A stretch of DNA of 64,000 nt, taken from assembly GCA_003339415.1 (NCBI GenBank), contig PDHQ01000058.1, forward strand, positions 62,001 through 126,000, read 5' to 3'. Within the stretch, counting starts at the first letter, position 1. Every line of letters begins with the position of its first letter. A program made the translations under genes and the position numbers. The stretch comes from Ophiocordyceps camponoti-saundersi (nom. inval.) (Eukaryota > Ascomycota > Sordariomycetes > Hypocreales > Ophiocordycipitaceae). Below are positions 22,416-33,400 of this stretch, one piece after another. Under the pieces are notes generated by a model, which was not told where the DNA came from, did not search any database, and saw nothing but the letters and a program-made list of their open reading frames with translations.

Positions 22416-22723
22416 CCGTCTTCCGCATCACGTCTCTAAGCCGGCGCGTGCAGTGTTCCTCTCATGAATTTCTCGATACCAATACGCACGCCACAGAATG
22501 CTTAAGCCTCGATGTTCGATGCCACGTGAAGAATCGAGTTTCGCATAAGATTGGTTCAAGTAAACTAACCCTAACGTCGCGAGAAGACGAACTGGTGATA
22601 CACCTCTTCTATTTAGCTTTTCACTCGATAAGTTACTGATAGCTCGTTTGCTCGTGCTCCCAGGGTTGAGCGCTTCAATGATGCAGTTATCTAGTACCGC
22701 CTCTCTGGACCATCGACAATGGA
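22416..22723. other. Short convergent intergenic region
   Basis: About 300 bp between the convergent PLD-fold and 18-Cys genes; nothing recognised. Confidence 0.5.
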
Positions 22724-23164
22724 TCACAGACAGACACCAATACAGTCGGCGCCGCCCTTCCTCGGGTCGCAGCCATCGTTGGGCTTGTCGTAGCAAGTCA
22801 GCCCACGAGGACAGCGCAGTCCAGCGAAGCCGCTGCATGAGGGAGCTTTCTTGGGTATGCAAATGCCGGGAGCATCACAGGCCATGCCACAGCTGTTGGG
22901 GAAACGAGGATCGTCGACGCATTCCGAATCCTTGTCGCAGTTTACCGGCTTGATGCGGAACCCGCCGCAGGAAGGGTACTTTTTCTGACAGGTTCCTTTG
23001 CACTTGTTGAGGTCGGCGCAGTCGGGAGAGGAGGGGACGCAGATGCTGTTGCTGGGACAGGGAGCGATTTTCAGACCGCAAGGCCGGGCGGCAGCGTCAG
23101 CCTGGGCGGCGGCGAAGCTCGCGAAGGCGGCGGTTGCGAAGGCGAAGATGGTGCGGGTAAGCAT
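22724..23164 (-). CDS. Secreted cysteine-rich protein with three six-cysteine modules
   Basis: Intronless, 146 aa. The ATG at 23164 begins a clear signal peptide (MLTRTIFAFATAAFASFAAAQA). The mature part has 18 cysteines arranged as three tandem modules of six, each about 36-40 residues: one starting PCGLKIAPCPSNSICV, one starting SCGGFRIKPVNCDKDSECV and one starting SCSGFAGLRCPRGLTC. The third ends GGADCIGVC. Each module has the pattern C-C-C-C-C-C with a Pro/Asp-rich loop in the middle, suggesting three disulfides per module. This looks like an effector or protease-inhibitor-style protein, but I cannot assign a function. A CTATATC element lies about 125 bp upstream. It is convergent with the PLD-fold gene. 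Confidence 0.85.
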   Translation of the reverse strand: MLTRTIFAFATAAFASFAAAQADAAARPCGLKIAPCPSNSICVPSSPDCADLNKCKGTCQKKYPSCGGFRIKPVNCDKDSECVDDPRFPNSCGMACDAPGICIPKKAPSCSGFAGLRCPRGLTCYDKPNDGCDPRKGGADCIGVCL

Positions 23165-23288
23165 GTCTGGTGAGTTACTGGATGTGAGAGTAGGAGGGGG
23201 GTTGAAAGTCTTTGAGTTGTCTTTGCTATTCGGAGTCTTTCGAAGGTGTGAAGAAGAAGGTTCACAAACGAGGTAAAGGAGAGGGGAG

Positions 23289-23295
23289 ATATAGA
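23289..23295 (-). promoter_or_regulatory. TATA-like element of the 18-Cys gene
   Basis: CTATATC on the minus strand, about 128 bp upstream of the start codon at 23164; one base from the usual TATAWA core. Confidence 0.35.
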
Positions 23296-24923
23296 CGACT
23301 TAAACGTTCCGCATTACATACATGGGTAGTAATGTGAGCTTCGCCCTTGGCCGCTGACGCCGAGCTGAAAGAGCAGGGACTAGAACCAGGGCCATGGCGA
23401 CGAACCTATAGGGATTAAACCCCCGAATGCCTAGTCCCAGACACGGGAGCTTAGGAGCCTTGGCGTTGTTCAGCCGCGTGCAACTCGGGTCATAATTACA
23501 TACATGACTGCCCTGGACGAAGAGGCAGATGGCCAATCGCTGTCGTTCCCTTGGCGCCTCAACGGCCTTTGAAGGTGTAAGCTTATCCACAGAGTTGCAT
23601 TAGTCCCGTCGGATTTGATGATGGGGCTGTGAGCTGACGCCTGCGTGAGGGGGAGAGATGATCCCTTGACGGAGGAATGGAGGGGGGGGGGGGGGGTTTG
23701 CTTCTCTGGCCTTGGAAGGGAGGTGAGTGTAAGACATGTCATTCGGCGGGCCGTCGGAGCAACACTGGTGAGCATGCCAACCGGTCGATATGAATAACTC
23801 CATTCGTCTGCGGGACGGGCCTCTGTTTGCTCGAGGGCCGCCTGTTGGAATGGTGAATGTAGGGTCAGGGCTGATGTGAATACATGGACTTGCGCATCCC
23901 GTCGATGGTGAATAAGTATATGATCTAGAGTGCTGATTGGAAGATGTAGACTGTATCCGCCGAGATCCTGATATTGATCAAGGAGATATTGGTCTTGGGT
24001 TACATTGGCGAGTTGGTCAGACGAAAGGGTGTATATCGCTTGAAAGTCTGATGGAAAGTAACTGCTGCGTATATGCAACGTACGCAAAGCCGAAACCACC
24101 CCTAGATAGTGAAGCCATTGCCCTAGAAATGCTGTACGTTGCCACGTCTTCCGCGATAGTCTCTCTGAAACTCTGCCTTGTCCTACTTTCAGCTCTTTCC
24201 GGAGAGCTTTCTTACTACAGAGAAAACTTTGCACAAACTCGAAAAGATCTTCAAGTCCGAGGATCATATGAGTTCAACAAGTGGAGAGCTTAAGTCAACA
24301 ACAGCCAGACATGTTCGCAATAGCGACGGACATTGCATCAAGAGGCTCATCACGTATGATATGACCACTTCGACGGCGTAGTATTTAGAGTTATTTCCTC
24401 CTGGATTTGAACTATAAAGAGAGGCAAGGTTAGTTGCGTTGGTAGGTACGGTGGGATATGATGAGGCGGAAGCGTGCTCTTTTGCTTTACTTATAGTCAC
24501 TTCTCTTGTGCTACCACGATGCTACAGTAAGGATACCAGACACGATTGACGATAAGACGAGGTATATATATATATATATATGATATCTTGACGCACAATA
24601 ATGAAATTCGCAGTACTGAAGTCATATCGTCATCCTTTCAACAGAAGTTACCGCAGCTCTAACAAAGGCAAGTTCAGAACAGTCATGATTCGTGTAAAGA
24701 CAGAATTTTGAAAGAAGAATAACAGGAAGAATCAGGTCAGGTGCTATCGTTGTCGACGATGAAAGAAACACATGAGAGGAAATTCCGCCTCTTAGATCTT
24801 GATATTGTGCTTGGATGTTGTCGTTGTGACTGTTGGATTCCTGGAAGAAGGAGTTCAGCTACATAAACTCAACAGACGGTCTTCAATCAGAGATTCACAG
24901 TACCGTTCAGCACCATGTCTTGA
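23296..24923. other. Intergenic region, no gene recognised
   Basis: About 1.6 kb. A 265-codon minus-strand frame (23470-24267) shows no signal, domain or consistent codon preference and crosses a G homopolymer (about 23683-23697). A (TA)n microsatellite occupies about 24562-24582. Confidence 0.5.
24562..24582. repeat. (TA)n microsatellite
   Basis: About ten uninterrupted TA units in an AT-rich stretch between genes. Confidence 0.9.
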
Positions 24924-25091
24924 CTACTCCCGAGAAACGGGACAAAGCTGACAGCGAATATGGGAGCAAAACAAGCAACTTGGCGTTGTCTTGCACCAAA
25001 AGATTCCGCCGCCGCAATGATGACAACACCACATGTATTGGGTCTGTCTAGTAGGCTTGTTAGACTTGTTGGGGGTGGTTGTGGAAGGCAT
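24924..25091 (-). CDS. 55-aa cysteine-rich microprotein, probable zinc ribbon
   Basis: A short frame from the ATG at 25091 to a TAG at 24926-24924. After a polar N-terminus (MPSTTTPNKS...) it has the compact motif WCCHHCGGGIFW, then PSCLFCSH and RCQLC. That is a series of CxxC and CxxH/C pairs about ten residues apart, strongly suggesting one zinc site or two. Short fungal proteins with a Trp-Cys-CxxCG start and CxxC-H-xxCxxC end are familiar to me, although I cannot name the family. A TTTAAA element lies about 130 bp upstream. A 99-aa frame overlaps on the same strand but has no such pattern. Only the motif supports it, so it may be a chance frame. Confidence 0.58.
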   Translation of the reverse strand: MPSTTTPNKSNKPTRQTQYMWCCHHCGGGIFWCKTTPSCLFCSHIRCQLCPVSRE

Positions 25092-25220
25092 GATGATTGA
25101 AGAAGGCGGCGTTTCTCAAGAGCGAGATGATTTGCGAGTTGGCCCGGGAAAGACTCAAGACTGTATTGCCTTTGTATGGTCGACATTCTAACACTTGAAG
25201 CCGGGACGACGACGACCCCT

Positions 25221-25226
25221 TTTAAA
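25221..25226 (-). promoter_or_regulatory. Possible TATA-like element of the microprotein gene
   Basis: TTTAAA in GATTTAAAAGG on the minus strand, about 130 bp upstream of the ATG at 25091. Confidence 0.3.
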
Positions 25227-26372
25227 TCGAGAACAAGACGGTCCGCGGCTTTACTCGACTACTCGTCACCGATGTGATATTGCCTATAACGCGTGAGCGG
25301 CAAGGATCATGAGGGACAAGAGGCTATGGCCTTGGAGCACTCTCCGTCAATCAAACAATGACAGGCGAAGACATGACGGAATCTTCCGGGAACAAAGGAG
25401 TTGACGTTGAAGAAGCAGGCGGAGCTCGACACCCGGTCCTCGGTGACATGGGCCTGATCAAACCGAAAATGCCCAAGGCTTCAATGATGAGGCAAAGCCT
25501 TGTTCGGTCACTTGGACTGTGCTTAGCAAGCGCCGTCATCCCTTCCGGGCTCATGGTATATCGAAGGAAGCGGCGGGCCACGGTCTGTGAAGCAGCTGAT
25601 CATCAATCTACGAAAGCCGAAGCAGATCCGAATCAGTCAGCCCTGCCAGCTACAAAGAAGGCGGCCGGGTCTTTCGACGTACGAAAGCGTACCAGCCTCG
25701 AGCTTGACAATCTACGATTCTAGAAATGCTGTTCCAAGTTTCTTGGAACGAGTTGCTGCGTGGCGTTTCCCTTACTATGTGTCAGGGCGCAATACAGCCT
25801 CATGGAAGTCTATGGGGGAAAAAAAGGATGGCTCAATGGCCAGCCCAACGAGATGATCAAGTCACCGATTTCGGACATGATGCCTTCTCGGATCCGCCGA
25901 GCGGAGTGACGTGACACAACAAAGGTGAGACGATGCGTTTTGAGGAAAGCCCCCACTCCTTTCCCGGAAAGTGACAGGGCGGAATAAGGCCGTTTTGGTG
26001 GGATGGGACGAACTGACGTCTGAGACATTGGGGGATTCAATTGGCTGCCCGCAGCCGAGGCGGACGAATATACCGAGCCCGGCTTTATCGATATATTGGC
26101 CAGGATCTATGTATGAACAGGAACTGAACCGAAAGAGATTGATAGAAAATCGTCACGCAGAAGCGCAAAGTCCTGGCAAGCAGATGCTTGGCGAAGAAGA
26201 AGAAGAAGAGGAAGAGGAGTCGTCGTCGTCGATCTAGGGCGATAAACAGAATACAGTTATCGCGTAATCGGGCGCACACTGTGGCAACCTACGTCGCATT
26301 ACATCATCAACACCATCCTCCCACCAGCCCGCGAATTGTTTTGTTGACGCCCATCACGAGGCCGCCACAATA
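25227..26372. other. Intergenic region, no gene recognised
   Basis: About 1.15 kb. A 121-codon plus frame at 25358-25723 was considered; it has no known motif and no promoter signal. An AAG-rich repeat (gaagaagaagaagagg) lies near 26190-26217. Confidence 0.45.
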
Positions 26373-27790
26373 ATGCGGCCGGGCGTCAGCAATCGCGCCG
26401 CCACCCGCTGGTCCATTCGCCTGATTCCCTTGTTCATCGCGGCCGCCTTCGCCATAGCGACGTACACAATCGTCTACCGTCTCTGCGGTACGTTTCTCCC
26501 GGCTCTGGGTCCCCCTCCGGTTGGTCCGGTTCGATTTCTGCCGCTGACGTTCTTCTGCCCCTTTCAGTGCGCTACCTTTACCGGGACCTGGCAAAGTCGG
26601 GTCTAACCGCGACCTTTCTCGTACTTTACTGGGTCTTCTTCCTCTTGACCGTTGCGAGCTACGTGCGGATCTTCGTTACCGCCCAGGTCAACTGCGGCCT
26701 GGTTCCCCTGATACAAGAGCGCGAGCCCGTCGTCGTCGAACAGGCTGGCAAGGAGCCCGTGAAGTGTCCGGGCAAAGGATCGAGCAGCGTGTTTGCCAAG
26801 AGGCCAAACAAGAGTCGTGGCCGGGACCCGGAGAGAAACCCTTGGGTTCCGCCGGATCAGGACCCGGACAGCCCCGGCCTGGAGGCCTTTTACAGCAAGG
26901 ATGCTTTTGTGTGCGAGCCCGACGGTCGTCCCAAATGGTGCTCTGACTGTCGCCAGTGGAAGCCAGACCGCGCTCATCACTCGAGCGAGCTGGGTCGCTG
27001 CGTGCGCAAGATGGACCACTTGTGTCCCTGGGTTGGCGGCATGGTGTCGGAGACTTGTAGGTTTCTCCCCTGGGCTGGCTGGCAGGCTGGACCCTGCGCA
27101 GACGGTGCTGACGTTCGCCGAGCCTTCAACTTCTTCCTTCAATTTACCGCCTACACTTTCTGCCTCTGCGTCTTGTGCGTTTCCTTTTGCGCCTACGCCA
27201 TACATCAGGAGAAGATCCGGGGCTCCAAGGTCGATGGCTGGTACATCGCCGTGGTGGTCATCGCCTCCATCTTTGCCCTCTTCACCCTCGCCATGTCCCT
27301 GACATCGGCGCGGCTCATCCTCACAAACTCGACAAGTATAGACGTCCTGAGGAAATCTCAAATCACCTTCCTCGCCGTCCGAATCCCTCGGAACACGCCG
27401 ACGACAGATGCGTTCCCCACCGTCAGCTACCCGCTGCAAAGGCCTCCGCGGAGCATGTCGGACGCGTCGCACACGCGCTCCAGCAGCGACGGCGATCCTT
27501 CCAGGGACCAGCGAGCGACGAAAAAGTTTGCCATTCTGCGGACTGAGCCCAACGAGAACCCCTGGGACCTGGGTTTCTGGGGAAACTGGACGTCGGTCAT
27601 GGGCCATAACGTGGTCGAATGGCTTCTGCCTATTCGCCACTCACCTTGTTGCAATCACGAGAGCATGGAGAGCGATTACCAGCTGGGGCCACGTTTTGCT
27701 CGTATGAAGAAGCGCTTCGGCTTACCCGAGCTCGACGGCGATGTCGATGGTGTGGTGGAGATGCACGACACGGCCATGCTTGCTCCATAG
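26373..27790 (+). CDS. pfa5: Palmitoyltransferase of the Pfa5 type with a DHLC active-site motif
   Basis: Adds palmitate to cysteines of target proteins at membranes. Exons 26373-26487, 26568-27056 and 27123-27790, 423 aa. Intron 1 has a GTACGT donor and TTTCAG acceptor. Intron 2 has a GTAGGT donor, GCTGAC branch and CCGAG acceptor, is 66 bp and has no in-frame stop, but removing it restores VSETSFNFFLQF, the normal start of the third membrane helix. Four membrane segments are seen: residues 14-34 and 51-72, then two after the zinc domain. The Cys-rich domain (about 160-200) holds [13 protein letters not shown] and [10 protein letters not shown]; the nucleophile Cys is about residue 191. DHHC is the rule, though Akr1 and Pfa5 of yeast carry DHYC, so variation fits this subfamily. 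Confidence 0.92.
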
Positions 27791-28591
27791 CAGGACGTCT
27801 GCACCGACTTGCTACTGACGGATCGTCTCTGGCTCACTGCCCTTTTTTTTTTCTTGGATTTTTGATGATGCATGGGCTGGTGCATAGCGAAATATCATTG
27901 CTTGACTTGACTTAGATGAGACGGCGAAGAGACGGGACTATCGACTTTCTTGAGGCTTATCACTTGACATCAACTCAACTCCACGAAGCACAACAGAATT
28001 CTCCGGAGCAATTTTCGAGCGAGCGAAGCACTCATAGTCATAGCTGTTGACTGAGGCTACGCAAGTAAATACATTTAAATTTTAATGTATCATTCCAAGG
28101 CTCTCGTCCCACGCAGCCAAGACTTATGATTGAAGACGAAGCAGACCTTGATACATGTACTATGTTTGATACTGACGGAATCGTTAGGTTGACATGTCGG
28201 GTGAAGTGATCCGTGACCAGGTTTGTTCCGTACTGAGCAAGACGGCCATACTTTTGTTGGTTCCAGCCCTGACATAAAGGGAAATTCCAGAGACGTTTGC
28301 CAGAAGCTTTGATGACGGGCCGGAAGCTGAGCCGTGCCCGTGCCCAACGGATAGGTCCGCTCTCCCTCGTGCAGGGGGGTGGTGAGTGGATGACATGGAC
28401 GCAATCACAGAGGAGAAGGCGACTGAAACGTATGATGCGAAGGAGTAAAAAGGTCATGGCCTACTATCGGTGAAACTCGGATGCATTTCTCCACTCTCTG
28501 AAGAACGATTTGTGAGTCAAAGGATTCAATTTCATCCCGACTGTCGAATCAAGCTACCTATACTCTAAGAAATCTATAGAGACGACGGCTT
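27791..28591. other. Convergent intergenic region, nothing recognised
   Basis: About 800 bp. Minus-strand frames near 28040-28460 have no signal peptide or known motif. Confidence 0.45.
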
Positions 28592-29149
28592 CTAAAGGGC
28601 AACAGGTGATTCCATCCCCGTCGAAGGCGTCACAAAGAAGCTGTTCCGAATTTCGCACGGCTGACCGAATTCCAAGCCGGCAGTTCTGATCTTGGTCCTC
28701 TCATTAAGAGTAAAGGCACGCAACGGGCCGGCAACCCGGGACTCGTTCAAGTTAGTCCAAGAGTAACCTTGCGGGACAAACTCCCACAACCGAGTCTCAT
28801 ACAGTCGAAAGTTGGAATGACTTGTCCTCAACTTGCAACGGACCAAGAGCAGGATGGCCGACGGTGCCAAGGTCATTGCTCTGCCGCCGACGATGATGGG
28901 GGATAGGAGAAGAGGTTCGCAAAAGGCGTCGTAGAGCTGATGTATGGAGCGGTCGGGGCAGTCGTGGCAGTGGACCGCCAGGGTGCCGTCGTCGTAGAAC
29001 CAGATTTTCACGGGGGAGTTGTGGGTTATTGTTGGGTATTTCTTGTCGCATAGCAGCTCGAGCATGGCTACCGGTTGGGGCTCATCTATGGCCGCGCATG
29101 AATAGAAGACGCATCTTAGCGCCGCTATGAGAATGGGGAATTTCTTCAT
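28592..29149 (-). CDS. Putative secreted protein of unknown function
   Basis: Intronless, 185 aa. The ATG at 29149 starts a likely signal peptide (MKKFPILIAALRCVFYSCAA). The mature part has several cysteines (one pair in HCHDCPDRS) and alternating hydrophobic residues (SAILLLVRCKL, FRLYETRLWEFVPQGYSW), suggesting a beta-rich globular fold. A good TATA box sits about 170 bp upstream (29325-29319 on the minus strand), with the sequence TATAAAG. Nothing matches a family I know. Its position beside the ART-fold locus makes an accessory or host-interaction role conceivable, which is inference only. Confidence 0.55.
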   Translation of the reverse strand: MKKFPILIAALRCVFYSCAAIDEPQPVAMLELLCDKKYPTITHNSPVKIWFYDDGTLAVHCHDCPDRSIHQLYDAFCEPLLLSPIIVGGRAMTLAPSAILLLVRCKLRTSHSNFRLYETRLWEFVPQGYSWTNLNESRVAGPLRAFTLNERTKIRTAGLEFGQPCEIRNSFFVTPSTGMESPVAL

Positions 29150-29318
29150 TGGCCTAGGTAAATTGATATAGAGGTGAAAAAAGATTGAAAGGGGAAAAAC
29201 AAAAGAGAGAGAGAGAGACTTGCTGAAAGGGGGACGGATTAAGATGGAAAGGTAGAGTTGGTTTGAATGATAACGGGGGTTCAGGATGTAAGAGTTGGGT
29301 TGAGGAAGAGGCTCCTCT

Positions 29319-29326
29319 CTTTATAG
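29319..29326 (-). promoter_or_regulatory. TATA box of the secreted unknown gene
   Basis: CTATAAAG on the minus strand, about 170 bp upstream of the ATG at 29149. Confidence 0.5.
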
Positions 29327-30412
29327 ATGCTTGGAATTCCTCATGAAGAAGCCAGAGATGGGAATCTCGTGTGTAAGATGTCATCATAAACCTGTATAGT
29401 TATGTCATAGCTGCAGTTTCTCGTCCACACAGGTCAACGACCATACCGCATCTTTTCCTCCGTCTTAGCCCATGGCCAAGGACATAGAATGATGCTATAG
29501 CGTAGTGTGAACGGTCATGCTCTGCAGTTCAAAGAGGTTCTTTCTACCAGCTTGGAAATAAAAGGAAAGATTTCATGTAACGCAATAGCAGTCTCCTTGT
29601 ATGAACAAAACAGAAAACTACCCATGAACAGAGGGAACTTTCCTCCCCTCAGTATACGGTTAACGTGTAAAAAGTACCTACCTAGGTATGAAAGGGAAAC
29701 GAAGACATGCAGGTAAGCTTCGAAAGGTTCCCCCAGTGATCAACACGGACGATCTGGGCCTTTTTCTTTTCTTCTGACTTTCACGTAGTAGTTTTAGAAA
29801 CTGTGGCAAACGGGAATATCTTGCGTGAGCAAAATTAGGTGTAGAACCCTCGGAATAGTAACTCCAGTTGTTTAAATAGACGTAGTAGGTTTATCTGCCG
29901 GGGAAGTCTAACTTGTCCATCATCGGCTCTCCGGCTGGTGACCGGCTTGCTCGCGCTTTCTTCCCAAGTATAGGATATATCCATATAGCTCAACTAACGA
30001 CGGAGGAGGAGGAGGGGTATTGACTTGGAGGGCAAAACGATTGAGCATCAGACGCGTGTAGATAGAAGGAGCCTTTGTGATAGAAAGTCTTGACAAGTTG
30101 TTTTCCGAAATAACATGGTTAATCTCGGGAATCACGTTCGGTAACGAGGGAAAGTTATATATATATATATGTATATTCATATATATATTCATGATACAAG
30201 GCAGAAGAAAACAGATTGGTAACCACGGCGTCTGTAGACGCTGTAAATAGAACATGAGCCCATATTCTTCCCACCCCTTAGAATCAAAGTATCCCATCTG
30301 AAGTCCGTTTCCCTTCATCTTCCCGGAGATTCCACGTCTCCCTCCTTCTATCTCAAGTTGGATTTTCCCTTCCTCGTCAAGTCAAGTTGTAGCTCGACCA
30401 TCTAGATCCCCC
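29327..30412. other. Intergenic region, AT-richer, nothing recognised
   Basis: About 1.1 kb. It contains an AT microsatellite-like stretch (tatatatatatatgtatattcatatatatattc) near 30152-30190 and no plausible gene. Confidence 0.5.
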
Positions 30413-33400
30413 TTACTGACCTGACGGACGGTGAATCGGAACGGTCCTCTCTGGAGTTGACGGAGGACCAGCCAGGATACCCGATGCCTCGGCCTTGTCC
30501 ATAAAGGCCTTGGGCATCTTGTCCAGTTCGTAAAAGTTACACCTCGGATCCCTATCGCTCCTGCAATGCGCAAGCCGATCCCTTTTCCAAACCCAATAAT
30601 CCTCAGGCGTTCCGCAGGCCAACGTCCCCTTTGCAATCTTATTCCCTAACCGGCCATCTTTGGAGATGCTGTCGCTCTTGCAGTCGACCATCTTCTGAGT
30701 GCCAGGCGGAGGACTTGTTAGGATACCGGTCTTCCAGGCCTCGTGCTCTAGGTCGTGTGGCATCGTGTCTGGGTCATACGATTCACAGGGGGGCTGCTTG
30801 TTCGCCTGGCAGTGCTGGAGTTGACCGTCTTGCCAAAGCCAGTAATCGTTGTCCTTTCCGCAGGCGAGATCTCCGCTGGCCATCTTGTTTATTGTCGATT
30901 GCTCTGTGAAGATGCCTTCGTCGGTGCAGTCGGTGACCTCGTGAGCAAGGGGCGGAGGCTCTGTTGGGATCCCGCTGTCTTTGGCCTGATCCAAAACAGT
31001 CTGAGGTATCTTGTCAGGGTCGTAGAATTCGCAACGAGGATACGCGTCTGCCTTGCAATGCATAAGCCGGCCCCTTTTCCAAGCCCAGTAATTCTCAATC
31101 GTGCCGCAGGCGAGTCTTCCTTTGGCCATCTTGTTTAGTATCGACTGCTCCGTGAAGATACCATCGTCTTGGCAGTCGATAAACTCGTGAGCTGCCGCGA
31201 TCGAATCAGACTCGGAAGAAGGGTATTGCAAGATTCCCGACTCCTCGGATGGTTTCTGCATAATCTGCGGTAGAGCCTTGGGGTTGTAACTCCCGCAAAG
31301 AGTCTCGCCAGTCACGCTGTCAACCTCACACCTCTCGAGCCAACCTTGATCCCAATCCCAGTAAACGGTCGAGTTTCCGCAGCCGACGTCTCCCTTTGCG
31401 ATCTCACCCGCTCGCGAATCTCCTTGGCTGGCGCAGTTGATGACGGCTTTGAGGGCCTTTGCCTTTTCGTATGCCGGCTCAGTGGTAGCCTCGGGGGACA
31501 TGGATACACAAGCATAGTGATCGACCTTGATGTTCTTGCATTCGGCATCATGAGGAGAGTTCCATCTCACAACGTCGGAAAGTTTGAAGTCGGCCCTTAT
31601 AGAAGCGAGTCGACATTGTCCATTCTGCCCGTCCTTCAGCCATCCTGGCCTGATCTTCAGCCATTTCACGCACTCCGCCTGCACGTATTCCGGGATATCG
31701 GGTTGAGGAAGCCCATCTCGGGGAATCTGGTCAACGGCTCCCTCTGGCAGAAGTGGCTGCTCCAGCACTTTGACCAGCAAGTCATCGAAAGACTTCCGTA
31801 TCCTCGTTTTGACCGTGTTCGCTCTGAGAAGTACCAGGTAATCGCTCCTTTCGTTTCGAGGGATATCTTCAAGTCGAAATACAATGTCGGGGAACAGCTC
31901 TCCCTCGGGCGGTGGTTCTCCCGGCCTGTTGAACAAGGACGCAAACAAGCCGTCGAGAAAATCGTAACGTCCGTGAAACCTGATTCCATTTGGCTTTTCC
32001 TCTCGTTCGGCACGGTTTTTTCTTCGAAGCTGTACGTCCTTGTCCCATTGCTCTAGAGTGTTGAGTCTCTTGTCGTTGAATATCCTCATTCGCTTGTCCT
32101 TTTCTTCGTCGGTCCCTGGGCTTGTTCTGAGTGCCGTCCCTATGATTGCGATCCTCTCTTCGAGGTCTTGACGCTCAAAGTTTGCATAAGAGACCTTGAA
32201 ATCGTCGTCGAAGATGTTGTCGATGATCTGGTGAATCTCGGCTGAAGAGGGCGTGTCCCCTACGGTGTCGTTTGACTGCACCGAGTCTATAAAGTCGTCC
32301 AACGACGTCGTCGAGGAGAAGCCAAACTTCTTCTCAAACGGAGTTACGGCCTGTCGAAACCTGTGAAAGAAGGCTTCGTCGTACGTGTCGCTTCTGTTTC
32401 GCACAAACTCGACCGCTTCTTCCCTGACGGCCAAGTTGAGGCGGTATTTCACGTAGTTCCATTCCGTAGGCTTGTCTCTCACCCGATCTCTCAGCTCTTG
32501 ACACCGGGCTGCTAAATCAGCGTAGAATTCGGGAAGGGAAAACATGGTGGCAATCGCTTCTTCCCAGTACCAGTTCCAAGCTGCCTTGCGAAAAGTCTGC
32601 AAGTCGTCTGGGTTCATGCACATGTGCTTCATCTCGCTCTCCTCTCCGAATCTCTCGCTGTCGAATAGCTTGTCAAGATGACATGTCATGCCTGCACTTT
32701 GACCGCTTTCCTCGTTGGTGAGAGGACAGTCGACTGCGGAAGGGGTCAGTTTGAGAAAGTCATCCGACTTGTCTCTTATGAGAGAATACCTCTCGTACTT
32801 GGTGTCGAGGAGGATAGTAAGAACAAAATTGAAGATAATATCAGCGATTGCTATTTTCGTGGCTTGACGGATAACAGTGCGACTGAAGCGTCCAATACGA
32901 GATTGCTTCAACCTGGACCATAACCCGTGTAACTTTCTATAGCTCGGAGTCAATCTGTAGGCCTTGAACTTGGCCGCGAGCCGGGGGAATTCACGCGGCG
33001 CCGGCCGTATGTTCCCACGACTCTGTACCGGAGCGCTGCATTTCAGCGCCGCTCGCTTATGGAGAAGAAAGCGTTGCGTGCCATGCAGCCTCTCGATAAG
33101 GCCGTCAAGAGCATCTCTTACGCTTTCCTTCCCGTAACCTTTGACGGTATCGAAGCCGGCGAGCTGGGGGAGAGGGCCAAAGCCCCGTTCTGACCAGTAA
33201 CTGTCCATGCTGAACCTTGGGTTTCGCTCGAAGCCTTCTGAGGAGCCGTTCTGTATCTTCTGGACAAACGTCTGTCTTCTGCGGTCGCTTCGGTACAGAC
33301 CAACTTGAGCAGTCGACACTCGATACCAGCCCTCGATCTGGTTCGCCGGAATGAACCAGATGGCAGCATGCTCGAACCTTTGAGACTCCGACAGCTGGAA

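Noticed and set aside
23470..24267. 265-codon minus-strand frame
   Set aside because: No signal peptide, domain or codon regularity, and it crosses a long G homopolymer.
24400..24440. A possible tRNA B-box (gttcaaatcc on the minus strand)
   Set aside because: Flanking bases do not form a T-stem or acceptor stem.
25358..25723. 121-codon plus-strand frame
   Set aside because: No recognised motif or promoter; basic composition only.
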